Assembly: GCF_030272615.1 (NCBI RefSeq)
Contig: NC_081405.1
Location: 650,580,920 to 650,644,919 of the forward strand
Direction of reading: 5' to 3'
Origin: Cryptomeria japonica
Taxonomy: Eukaryota; Streptophyta; Pinopsida; Cupressales; Cupressaceae
DNA: 64,000 nucleotides
Under the pieces are notes generated by a model. It did not search any database. It saw nothing but the letters and a program-made list of their open reading frames with translations, and was not told where the DNA came from. Below are positions 23,126-34,084 of this stretch, one piece after another. The stretch's first letter is position 1. Every line of letters starts with the position of its first letter. Position numbers and translations under genes: made by a program.

Positions 23126-23504
23126 ACAGTTGATGATTGTCATCAACCGGCAGAATTAAATGGACAAATCTTTTATTCCGGTATTTGATGAGGAAGCTAC
23201 TTCTTAGGGGGAGTAGTTGGTATATTGAATTGGTTGGTATTTTGTATGAACTTTACTTTTGTAACTTTGGCATTTGATGTCAAAGGGGAAGAGATATCTA
23301 TGGAAAAACACATTATCTTTTTGGTGAGAGATTTCAGGGGAGAGATTTTGAAAAACACATTTAAGGAGAAATTGGTATGAGAGATTGGTATTGTTACTCC
23401 CAGGGGGAGAAATGGAGATTGTTGGTTTTTATATTTGGCATTTCTGTTTTGGCACTTTGATGGTTTTTCCATCTTGTGTTGCCATCAATGCCAAAGGGGG
23501 AGAT

Positions 23505-24566
23505 TGTTGGTATTTTGGTATGGTTTTGTCATTGATGTCAACACCTACCGAATACACCTACTTTGGAGATCCAGCAACATTCACCGACAAGTAGTAAACT
23601 ATGCAATAGTTATTGGTATATGGTTCACCGACAGGATATATTGTTCACCGGTACCTGGAATGATATGGAAGACACTTGGCAATATCAAAGACATCATGTG
23701 GACACTTTATTTTGAAGAAATAATCATTGGTATATTCATATTTGCATATTTTCTTTTACCGGCAAATAGGTCCAGGTTATCTAGGGTTACACCAGCAGGT
23801 TTATCTTTTCTAGATCAACATGGCACGCTATGGAGATGATTTATTATTGTTGTAAATGCATTAAGCCGACATGTTTAATCGGTTATTGCATCGGATATTA
23901 TATTATTTGTAAAATGTTTTTATTGTAATATCTTGTAGAGCCGACCTACTAAAATTGGTCTTAGGGTATGGTATAAATGTAAGATCTTATTTGTAAGATC
24001 AAGTGTGGAATACAAAAAAAAAGGAATTGTGTGAAGGTATATGCAAGATCAAGCAGAGGTATACATGAAGACATCATTTGAAGGTGAAGTTAGGTTTTTG
24101 TAGAAGCATATCAGCATTACAACAGTACAGAATCCAGCATATGAAGATGCTATTTTGTGCAGTACATTCTTATTGGATTTAACCATCCAACTGTAGTCAG
24201 TGTGACTCCCATTTGTGATTGAGCAGTGAGCTTTAGGCTATTGGCCTTTCTGCATGTACAGACCCCTTTTTGTACACTTACTATCTGCAGTAGTATAATC
24301 TGATTGTGGGTAAGGTTTCCCACTGTGGTTTTTCCCCTTATAGGGTTTCCACGTACAAATATTGGTGTCATGTGTTGTGGATGATTTTATGTTTATGTTT
24401 CATGCATTAATCCTTACCGGTATAGCAATTTACTGTTAACAATGTCTACCGGCATACTTAACTGGTTTACCGGTATTAAGCATTAAGTTGGTTAATAAGT
24501 TTTTGGTTTGAATTTATTAGACAACTGATTCACCCCCCCCCTCTCAGTTGTCTCTAGGACCTAACA
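23505..24566 (+). repeat. CopD 3' LTR
   Basis: 1,062 bp from TGTTGGTATTTTGG to CCTAACA. The purine tract AAAGGGGGAGA lies directly upstream (23493-23503). The shared LTR blocks are present: GTGGTTTTTCCCC...GGGTTTCCACGTA (24325-24355) and GATTCACCCCCCCCC-TCTCAGT (24527-24549). Confidence 0.9.
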
Positions 24567-25399
24567 CTTAGCAGCATCACCTCACTCTAATTTGAGCTCT
24601 ACTCTTTTTATCTGGGATTTCCTGCCATAAAGCAATTCAAACTTTGGAGTGGTTAGGGTTTCCTCTTCCTGACACAATCTTCATGAGATCCAATTCAGCC
24701 TATCTTGGATCGATCACTTGTCCTTCAAAGATGCATTTGTACATGGTTTCCATTATCCAATGCATATTTCATAAAAATAGTAATCTCAAATAAGATCTCC
24801 TGCCTTGAAATCCGTCGACACATAAAATGCTTCATCTATTTCCTTTTCGAGGTCTTCTTGAATTGGATTTTCTTTGCATTGATCCAGGTGCCAACTACTT
24901 CCTGATCTTCCTCTATCATTGTTTCTTCTTCGAGCTACAACGGTGAGATACAATCCCATGATTTGTGGATATTTCATTTATATTGATAGACAGTTTCACC
25001 AACCGTGTCAATGATGGTTTTACCAACCTCTACCTATTTGCCACCTAAGCTCCACATGACATCATTGTGGTCAATCACTCTGCTCACCAACACATAGTCA
25101 GTTCAAACTTGATCATTCAGCAACCTCATACTGGTACACTCCTTTACCGGTGAGACCTTCCTCCTTTCTCTAACCAGTAGTGCACACCACACCTGTAACA
25201 CATCTTCGCCTCTGGTAGTTTGTGATAACTTTAACATTCTGCCTCTTCATCATAAAACAAGCAATTTTCCTTCAGACCAGTTTATGCCTTACCGATAAGC
25301 CTTCATTATGTCTACTCACACTCATGTGAATACCCAACATGCCAGTTGACATCAATGACAACTTAATGCCAAAATGCCAACAATCTCCCCCTTTGGCAT

Positions 25400-26284
25400 T
25401 GATGTCAACTTGTCGCAAGACACTCTATACTGGTACATTTCTCCCCCTTTGACACAATGACAAAGGGTACTATGCACTCCCCCTTTGATCCATACCAAGA
25501 TCCCCCTTTAACCACATAAAGCCTTCCTAGACAGATGACACGACTCCTAACTTGTGTTGGAGGTACTCAAAATTTCTTACCGGTAATGGTTTGGTGAAAA
25601 TGTCTACTACTTGTTTGCCAGTAGGAACATAATCCATCCTTACCTTCTATCCTTCAACCTTCTCTCTGAGAAAGTGATACTTGATAGCAATGTGCTTTGT
25701 TCTCGAATGCATCACTGGATTCTTTGCAATGTTGATTGTACTCGAATTATCACACCGGATGAGAATAGGATCAGTGATGTCCTCTTGTACGTCTTTGAGG
25801 GTCTGCTTCATCCAAAGCACCTGAGAGCAGTAATGTATTCAACTTCAGCAGTAGATAGAGAGACTGAGTCCTGCTTCTTGCTATGCCATGAGACTAATCG
25901 GTCACCTAGAAAGAATGCACCACCACTTGTTCTCTTTCGATCATCAATGCAACCTGCCCAATCAGCATCAGTGTATGCTTCCAAGATAAAATCCCCTTGT
26001 TTAGGATACCACAAACCATAGTTGAGAGTCCCTTGTAGGTACCTAAAAATTCTGCTAACAGCCTTCATATGTGACTGCTTTGGTGTAGCTTGGAATCTGT
26101 CCACCATACATATTGCTTGAACTATATCTGGTCTTGAAGCAGTTAGATACAATAGACTACCTATCATGGATTTGTGCAGAGTCTGATCCACCATCGATGA
26201 TTCATCATTCTTGCTCAATTTGTTGTCGGTCACCATGGGGGTGCTTACCGGTTTGTAGTCTCCCAATTTGAATTTCTTCAACAT
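25400..26284 (-). pseudogene. CopC RT end and RNase H
   Basis: The frame at 26284-25808 holds the typical SLLYLTASRPDIVQAICMV and AVSRIFRYLQGT motifs, then AYTDADWAGCIDDRKRTSGG with the first RNase H Asp, and SLSTAEVEYI with the catalytic Glu. Broken frames further left continue to the copia end pattern FTKPLP (near 25560-25590). Three to four purine tracts follow before the LTR. Confidence 0.85.
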
Positions 26285-26289
26285 CTCCT

Positions 26290-27151
26290 TTGTATACTTG
26301 ATTTGTGAGATAAATATTCCTTTATCTTGCTGTAATATCTACAAACTAAGGAAGTAAGTCAATTCACCAAGCATTGACATCTCAAATTATGACTGCATCT
26401 AGTCAGCAAATTCTTTGCAAAGGGTGTCCTTATTGCCTCCAAAAATGATGTCATATACATACACAACCATAATGATCATGTGGTTCTCATCTTTCTTTGT
26501 GTACAAATTGCTATCAGCACTTCCCTTTTTGAATCCCTACTCCTTTAGGTACTGATCTAATCTTGAATACCATACTCTAGGAGCTTGTTTTAGACCATAT
26601 AAGGCCCTCTTCAACCGGCACACAAATGTCTCATCATCATGAAGTAGAAACCCTTATGGTTGCTCCATGTACACTTCTTCCAAATTTCCATTTAGAAAGG
26701 TAGATTTTACATCTATTTGGTATACTTTATAGCCCTTGTAGGTAGAGTAGGCTAGAAACATTCTAATTGCTTCTAATCTAGCTACAGGTGCAAATGTTTC
26801 TTCAAAGTCAATCCCCTCTACTTGAGAGTATCCTTTGCACACTAGTCTATCTTTATGCCTAACAATCTTACCTTCTTCATTCATCTTGTTTCGGTAGACC
26901 AGTTCAGTGCCAATGATGTTCTTATCTTCCGGTCTAGGGACTAATTCCCAAGTCTTGTTCTTCTCAATATGTTGCAGTTCTTCTTCCATGGCATCCATCC
27001 ATTCTTGTCTTTTGTTGGCCTCATTGAATGTGTTAGGTTCCACTTCAATCATGAGACATAGGCTGACTTGTTCATCATTCTGGGTAAGTCTTCTTCTAGT
27101 CTGCACACCATCACTCTTATTTCCCAGAATTTTCTCTTCCGGGTGATTCAA
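26290..27151 (-). pseudogene. CopC reverse transcriptase
   Basis: Copia RT start: [21 protein letters not shown], then [21 protein letters not shown] and [23 protein letters not shown] (27151-26654). Decayed downstream frames contain the [11 protein letters not shown] pattern (about 26600). The catalytic box near 26450-26470 reads V-Y-V-Y-D-I in place of Y-V-D-D-I, so one catalytic Asp has become Tyr. The enzyme would be inactive even without the stop codons. Confidence 0.85.
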
Positions 27152-27160
27152 CTGTACATA

Positions 27161-28331
27161 TCAGTTGGGGACCTTCTTGGATTCTACCTCTAGTTCAGTA
27201 TCTGACTGAACTTCATCATATTCATCATCGGAGTTATCATACCATTTAATTTGTGGTTGACATCCTTTGTGCATATCTTCATCAACTTTTACATGCACAC
27301 TCTCAACAGCTCTTCTTAGTCTTTTATTGTAGCATTTGTAGGCCTTGATGTTAGATGAGTAACTAAAGAAGATTCCTTCATCACTCCTAGAGTCAAAACA
27401 TCCTAGAGTATCCATATCTTTCTTGATAAAGCACTTGCTTCCAAATACTTTGAAGTATTTGATTGATGGCCTCTGATTATACCACAACTCATAAGGTGTC
27501 ATTTTGTTGTTTGTTCTTAATTGAACCCAGTTTAAGGTATATGTAGTAGTATGAACAACTTCTTTCCAATATGGGTATGGCAGACTGGCCTCATTTAACA
27601 TGGTTCCATCCATCTCCTTGATTGTCAAGTTCTTCCTTTCTACCACACCATTTTGTTGTGGTGTCCTAGGAGTAGAGTATTTCCTTCTAATTCCATGTTT
27701 TTCACAATATTCTTCAAATTCATTTGATGTAAACTCTCCACCCCTGTCTGATCTTAGGCATTTTAACTTGTACCCACTTTCTTTTTCCACCATCTTCTGA
27801 AAGATATTATGCTTGTGATTTATCTTGTAGAAAGGTGACCCATTTCATTCTTGAGTAGTCATCAATGAAGAGCATAAAATATCTTTCACCTGCAAGTTCT
27901 CTTATCCTAGTTGGACCACACAGATCTGTATGCACAATTTCAAGTGGTCTTGAGATCTTGTGCTCTTTTGTCTTGAAGCTCACTTTAGTTTTCTTGCCTT
28001 TTACACATTCATCACAAAATTTGTTTACCAGTTTGACAATAGGTGGAATATTCCTCACACACCCTTTTTTGCCTACTGCAGCTAGGTTATCAAAATTTAT
28101 GTGTCCTAATCTTCGGTACCATAGACAAGTTTCATCTACTTGTCCTAACATACATTGGGACTCATAGCATTCCTTCAGATTATAAACATTTTCATCTGTT
28201 CTCTTTCCTTCTGCTACAACTTTACCGGTGTTGTCTTTCTTTATCTGGCAACCGCTTGAGTCAAAGGTGAATTTGTAACCTTTGTCACACATATGGCTCA
28301 CACTTAGTAGATTGTGTTTTAGGCCTTCCAC
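27161..28331 (-). pseudogene. CopC integrase
   Basis: The pre-integrase zinc region has CLWYRRLGHINFDNLA and CDECVKGKKTK. The DDE core follows, with IVHTDLCGP (first Asp) and FIDDYSRMKWVTF, a frameshift at about 27800, LRSDRGGEFTSNEF (second Asp), and TPQQNGVVERKN with the catalytic Glu. The downstream copia connector has YELWYNQRPSIKYFKVFGSKCF. The catalytic residues are present, but the frame is broken. Confidence 0.88.
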
Positions 28332-28379
28332 ATAATATACATCATGTGCCTTCAGTTTTCCATCAATGTTGAGTTCCTT

Positions 28380-29814
28380 TTCCCTTTATTTTGATGGAAG
28401 TATTGTCTCCAAACCTTACTGATCCACCATTCCAGTCTTCAAGTTTAATGAATTTCTTTTTGTCACTAGTCATATGGTTTGAACAACCACTATCTACCAC
28501 CCATATATTTTTCCTTTCGGCATGTAAGGTAGTCTATACTATGAGACTTGATTCTGCCTTTTCCTTTTCTTTCTCAACCCAAACTGGTTTAGTATCCTTC
28601 TTCTTGTCAGCTGCTATATTGAACTCTGGTTCAATTACCAACTCTTGATCCGGATTTGTCTTCTTCTAATTGATCTTCCAATTTTTACAAAACTTTTCTA
28701 TGTGTCCAAACTCTTGACAGTTATAGCATTTTATATTTTCATTTTAAGGGAAAATCCTTAAAATTATTGTAGGGTACCAATTTATTCTTTCTACAATCAA
28801 AACTCTTATGACCATATCAATTGCATTGATAACAGACAACATTCATATCTTGGAGTGCATTAAATGGGTTTCAACTTTCATAACTCTTAGAGAGTTGATT
28901 GATTAATCTACAGTCAGTTATTCTATGCCCAAATTTGTTACACTGGTAACAATAACCATGAAAGTTTAGAACATACTGGTTAGGTTGTCTTGGTCCTGAA
29001 TGGAACTGCCTCATTGGGGGTCTTCTCTTCATGATGTTGAGTCTATTGAATCCTTCATGGTCAATTCTTGCATTTCTCCTTGGATCTGCATGTTGGTGCA
29101 GGAAGTGTGACCTCTGGTTTTTGTTGTATACCGATTTGAGTGGCGATTTCCAACAGCATCTGCATATGTCTTTTCATCAGTATCCTTGCCTACAGTGAAT
29201 GTCTTCTTTTCTTCACCTTTAATTGAAGAGGTGAACATTATTTCTTTTCCTAATTTATGTTTTTGGGTTGAACTTTGACCTTCTTCAAAGCCTAAGCCAT
29301 CGGTGACTTTGGATTGCTTCTATTTGCTCAACATCTTATCTAAGGCCTCGGTGCTACCTTCATACTTGCTCCTTATTTTTATTTCTTCCTTACTTTCTTC
29401 AAGCTCCTTTCTGATCTTTACTATTTCTACTTCCAACTCTTGATGCTCCTTTTCCTTATTTGTCAGATCAGAGGTTGTAGCTTCACATATCCTTTTAGTT
29501 TCTTCCACCTGCAATTTCAAGTCAAATATAACTTGACTAGACTCATCCAAGGATTGCTTCAAGAGATCTTGTTCATCTACTGCAACAAGCTTAACCCTCT
29601 TGAATTCTCTTCTTTTTTAACTCAATTCCTCAAGAGCACTGATAAGTTCACTCTCCAAATCCACTTCAGCTTCAATATCCTCCTCTTCCTCATCTTCATC
29701 AACTGGCCTATCAAATGTCACGAAGAGATTGACTTTTCTGTCATTCTCATGGTAATCGTCTTCTGATGTATTTTCTCCATATGTTGTGTCATCCTCAATA
29801 GTATATAGGTTTTT
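28380..29814 (-). pseudogene. CopC gag extension: coiled coil, three more knuckles, protease
   Basis: After the stop come an acidic segment (DEDEEEEDIEAEVDLE) and a heptad-rich coiled coil (29562-29320). Three further knuckles are CYQCNKFGHRITDC (about 28950), a second CYQCN-stop-YGHKSFDC (about 28830) with TGA where Arg is expected, and CYNCQEFGHIEKFC (about 28730). The copia protease motif WVVDSGCSNHMTSD is at about 28510-28470 with catalytic DSG intact. Copia gags usually have one knuckle, so the coiled coil plus extra knuckles is an unusual insertion that recalls NA ORF1. Confidence 0.75.
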
Positions 29815-30738
29815 CTAATTCCAGTAGCCTCTCCTTCCTTGCCGGTAGTCATTTCTTTCTCTATCTTTGCCAGCAAATCTTCTGAACTCCCTTGACTCAT
29901 CTCCACCAGTTTCTTTGTGAGGATAATTTGCAGCAAAGTGTCCTACCTTCCCATAGTTGAAACATTTAAGTGGTATCTTTCCTTTGTACTGGTCAGATCC
30001 TCTTTTGAGCTTCCTGACAAAGTTTGCTACTTCTACATCAGAGTCTTCACTGGATTCTTTATGAGTAATAGCTTCTTTGCCCTTTTTGGTGATGTTGAAT
30101 GCTTCTTCTTTCCTTGAGGAAGTATTACTGGTTGTTCTCATCTCATAAGTTGTCAGTGAACCAAATAACTCACCCATTGAAAAAGTCTTCAGATCCTTGG
30201 CTTCTTCTATGGCAGACACCTTAGTATCATACTTGGGTGTGAGAGATCTAAGTACCTTTTTGACAAGAATCTCATCTGCAATCTCTTCTCTAAGTCCTCT
30301 AATAGTATTCACTGTTTCATCAAATTTGTGAAGATAGTCTGCAATCTTTTCATCATCTTTCATTTTGATGCTTTCAAGTTGGCCCCTTAGTGTTTGCAGC
30401 TTGGCTTCTTTGACTTTTGCATCTCCTTCAAACAACCTCTGTAATTTGTCCCAAGTCTCCTTTGTTGAAACATAGTGCATGACTTTGACAAATTCATTAT
30501 CAGACAGTCTACTCAAGATAGCATGTTTGGCCTTTGCATTATTCTCGTACTCCTTTTTGGCATCTAGATCGGAGGGAGGAGTATTAGGAACAACATACCC
30601 ATTCTTGACAGACATCCACACATCAAAACCGAGGGAGGAAATATAGGTCTCCATTCTTCTACTCCAAAAGGCATAATTGGATCCATCAAACATGGGGGAT
30701 TTTGAGGAAGCGGACTCATTTCTTTCCATTGTGTTCAA
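29815..30738 (-). pseudogene. CopC gag (UBN2-type) with degraded first knuckle
   Basis: An open frame of 307 codons starts MNTMERNESASS. It contains the copia gag pattern FDGSNYAFWSRRMETYI, then TKETWDKLQRLFEGD, LQTLRGQLESIKM and VLRSLTPKYD. Near its end the knuckle reads CFNYGKVGHFAANYP, with the second and last Cys changed to Tyr (TGT/TGC to TAT/TAC, a G-to-A change). This is the longest intact gag frame in the window. It stops at 29815 (after GYWN), but sequence of the same style continues in the neighbouring frame. Confidence 0.88.
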
Positions 30739-30781
30739 AGTCCAGAATCTACCTAAGGTTTAAAGATAACCGAGAACCTAT

Positions 30782-30793
30782 GCTCTGATACCA
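30782..30793 (-). other. CopC primer-binding site
   Basis: Minus-strand TGGTATCAGAGC, the initiator tRNA-Met type site, 2 bases inside the 5' LTR. It is identical to the NA1, NA3 and CopE sites. Confidence 0.9.
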
Positions 30794-30795
30794 AT

Positions 30796-32315
30796 TGTTG
30801 AACACACAGTACCACTGAGAGGGGGGGTGAATCAGTGGTTCCTAATCTTTTTGACTTTCAAACAAACTTCAGAATATCAGCTATTCACTTAAACACTAAA
30901 CAATCAAACCATTATAACAAGAAAGAAAGCCAAAGAGATCATTCACACACATGTAGCTCTCAACACCAAATTTACGAGGAAAAACTAATGTGGGAAAACC
31001 TCGGTGAGAAAAGTTGTTGGAGACTACAACTTTAATCCAGCCTCACAGATAAAACACTAAATTACAAATATTTAGGGCACCAACCCAAGGAGAACCAACC
31101 CCTACACTAAGCTTCAACTTGGTGATGTATATTGAAATACTAATTGAATACAATTAAGTCTTCTTGTTGCAAATGAATTCTGCAACTCTTCCATCAAATA
31201 ACTCACTGTCGATTATCAGTCTTTTCTCCTTCACTGAATCTCACACTACCGGTTGTGAGATTACTTTCTCGGATTCTTGGCCTCTATTAGTTTTTTCTCC
31301 CTCACTCTCATAGTCTCTCAACACACTATGTCACACTTGGATGTTGCTTTCTCTTCCACACCTTATCGATTAGACTCAAATACAAAACCATAGTTATGCC
31401 GGTAGAATCCTCTCACTGGTATGCTTGCTCACATACACTACAATTATTTCTAAGGCTAGCAATTATTTTCTTTTACTAGCTCTCTCTCATTTCTCTTCCT
31501 CTTCTCAGCAGCATCACCTCACTCTGATTCGAGCTCTACTCTTTTTATCTGGGATTTCCCGCCAGAAAGCAATTCAAACTTCAGAGTGGTTAGGGTTTCC
31601 TCTTCGCAACACAATCTTCATGAGATCCAATCCAACCTATCTTGGATCGATCACTTGTCCTTCAAATATACATTTGTACATGGTTTCCAATATCCAATGC
31701 ATATTTGCTAAAAATAGCAATCTCAAATAAGATCTCCTGCCTTCAAATCTGACACATAAAACGCTTCAGTTGTTTCCTTTTCGAGGTCTTCTGGAATTGG
31801 ATTTTCTTTGCAATGATCTAGGCGCCAACTACTCCCTGATCTTCCTCTGTCATTTTTTCTTCCTCGAGTCGCAATGATCAGATACAATCTCGTGATTTGT
31901 GGTTGTTTCATTTATATCTATAGACAGTTTCACCAACCGTGTCGATGATGGTTTTACCAACCTCTGCCTATTTGCCACCTAAGCTCCACATGACATCACT
32001 GTGGTTAATCACTCTACTCACTGACACATAGTCAGTTCAGAATTGATCATTTAGCAAACTCATACTGGTACACTCCTTTATCGATGAGACCTTCTTATTT
32101 TGCTAACTGATAGTACACACTACACCTATAACACATCTTCACCTCCAGTAGTTTGTGATAACTTTAACATTTTGCCTTTTCATCATAAAATAGACAATTT
32201 TCCTTCAGACTGGTTTATGCCTTACCGGTAAGCCTTCATTTTGTCTTCTCACACTCATGTGAATACCCATCATGTCAGTTGACATCAATGACAACTTAAT
32301 GCCAAAATGCCAACA
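30796..32315 (-). repeat. CopC 5' LTR (full)
   Basis: 1,520 bp, starting TGTTGAACACACAG beside the primer site and ending in CCAACA. It contains the G-rich subterminal box with TGAATCA (30814-30835) and the GGTTTTCCCAC...GTTTTTCC block (complement at about 30972-31012). The right flank ATATTTAG shows no confirmable target duplication. Confidence 0.9.
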
Positions 32316-34084
32316 ATATTTAGTAGTAATGATAAATTCATTTCAATTAGATCATCCTCTATATATCCCAGCACCCATCCCCCTCATAAGGAATGATGGT
32401 GATTGACAAACCTCTTTATGAATCTACCCAAGAGATTTCCAATCCCACTTATGAGGCCTTATCCTCTATTCATTCTACTATCCTCTCTTCTAGAAATAAG
32501 GCCCTAATGAATTATACTTATCCCTCTCCTAAGGCTTCTTGTGTGCAAGAGTAACATGACTTAGTGGCCTATTCTTCTCCTACAAACTACTCTCTTGATC
32601 AAGACTTTTCCATAGTTATCATCTTATACATGTTTTTAAACTCACAGATGGTAGAGCATTTAACATGTCATATTCAAATTTTTCATCCAATCTGTCATTT
32701 CTTCAAATAACAATAGTGGTTATTATGTTTCTCATCATTATGTTACATTAGTAGCTCACTTGCTAGGGGCTCATTGTCATTCATGATAGTATAATTTCAC
32801 ATTCAATCATACTATCATAGTATGGAAGCAACATAATAGCCTATTTTTGTCCCATCTCTTGTCTCTATGTGTGTGGGGTAGGAGTGATTTCAAACATCTC
32901 TTCTTCTTAAGGTTAAAATTTTTCCCTTTGTGAAGTAGTGTCTTCTATAAGGATTTCTTATCGATTGTAGAGGTGTCTATTCCTATTGGGAACTCCCTCT
33001 CTCATGTTGGAACAAGTATCACTAATTAGGATCTTTAGTACTTATCCTTAATTGGACCTCTTCCTTAGTGTGGGAAGTCTTTAATCATGCATTAAATTCT
33101 TTTCTTCATTGAGGGGTATCTTTTATAAGGTACCCTTCTATGTTGTGAACATGCATATCCCTGATGAGGATCTCTTTCCTTCTTTTAGAAGAATGTTTCT
33201 TTTATAAATCATCTCTCTTTGATGTCCTTGCCTCTATGCTTGTGGGGAAGGGTGATATTTCAATCTTCTCTCTTTTTATAAAGATTCATCTTTCCTTTGT
33301 TGGGTTGCATTTTTATTTGATGTCATTGCTTGCATAGAATATGTGTATTCATTATCTAGGACATGTTCTTTGTTTGAAATAATATATCTATCTTGGACAA
33401 TCTCTCCTTAGTGAAAGTGTGCAATCCTTCGCTAATAATCCTCTTTTCCTAAATATTGGAGAAAGTGTGTATTCTTCTCTTCCTTTGATTCCTTTTAAAA
33501 GATGTTATCTTTATCAAAGATCGCCTCTATTCTCAAAGGTGGATGTCTTTGAATAATGATCACTTCCTCCTTTTTTAAAATTTAAAAGGTAATTCTTTTC
33601 TAAACCCTAATTTTGCATTTCTTTTCCGCTTAATCTTTCATATTGTGTTAGAGAACTCCAATCCTCATACTCTTGGTTGTGTTGGAATTGGATTCAGTTC
33701 TCTTTCTTACCAAATGTTCTATGATGTGCTTCGATCTTGTATCAAGCTTCATTGTGAGCATTTGTCATCACCTCTTTTCACAATTCACTATGGTGAACAT
33801 GATACCCTATTTCACCTCACTAATTAGCAAGCCAAAATAGGGGGGCATATAGATACCCGTGAATTTCATCACTTCCTTAGTAATAATTTAGGTGATTTTG
33901 TGATTTTATCTAACAATGTGGTTTTGTAGGATGCAGTTCCTAATAATGTACTGCAAATACTATTGGGGGCTTCGTCTGATAACTTATGGATATGTCCTTT
34001 TTCATGAAATGATTACCTTTTTATACTTTAGCTAGCATATACACGTAGTGTCATGTGATTGCTAAAGTGGGGGCTAAATGTAGT
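32316..34084. other. Gypsy-derived non-coding and linker sequence
   Basis: A broken plus-strand frame at about 32392-32620 has the same SPSP-rich linker style as the gypsy fragment at 20837-22453 (for example YTYPSPKASCVQE). The rest is T-rich with loosely repeated text, for example near 32868 and 33230. A purine tract (AAAATAGGGGGGCATATAG, about 33835-33853) could be a gypsy polypurine tract followed by an LTR. No gene is supported. Confidence 0.35.

Larger units (their letters stand above)
22770..24566 (+). mobile_element. CopD: internally deleted copia remnant inside the CopC LTR
   Basis: Starts TGTTGGTATT, ends ACCTAACA, and is flanked by CTCAG (22765-22769) and CTTAG (24567-24571), a 5-bp duplication with one change. 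Only about 44 bp of the 5' LTR remain (22770-22813). They join straight to the RNase H end of pol. After the 3' untranslated region comes a full 3' LTR at 23505-24566. Everything from the rest of the 5' LTR to late pol is deleted. Confidence 0.9.
22454..25382 (-). repeat. CopC 3' LTR, truncated and interrupted
   Basis: Two pieces, 22454-22769 and 24567-25382, align to 31193-32315 of the 5' LTR. The interruption is CopD with its CTCAG/CTTAG duplication. The end ...GCCAACA at 25382 is followed by a purine tract on the minus strand (from 25383). It diverges more from its partner than the two NA1 LTRs do from each other, judged by eye. Confidence 0.88.
22454..32315 (-). mobile_element. CopC: Ty1/copia element with truncated, interrupted 3' LTR
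   Basis: The 5' LTR is 30796-32315 (TGTTG...CAACA) and the primer site is 30782-30793. The internal part holds gag, protease, integrase, RT and RNase H on the minus strand in copia order. The 3' LTR is 22454-22769 plus 24567-25382. It lacks the segment matching the first 397 bp of the other copy and carries CopD. The left junction with the gypsy protease shares the microhomology ATCAAAT, suggesting deletion by illegitimate recombination. No target duplication can be checked because the left end is lost. Many stops and a mutated RT box make it inactive. Confidence 0.9.
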
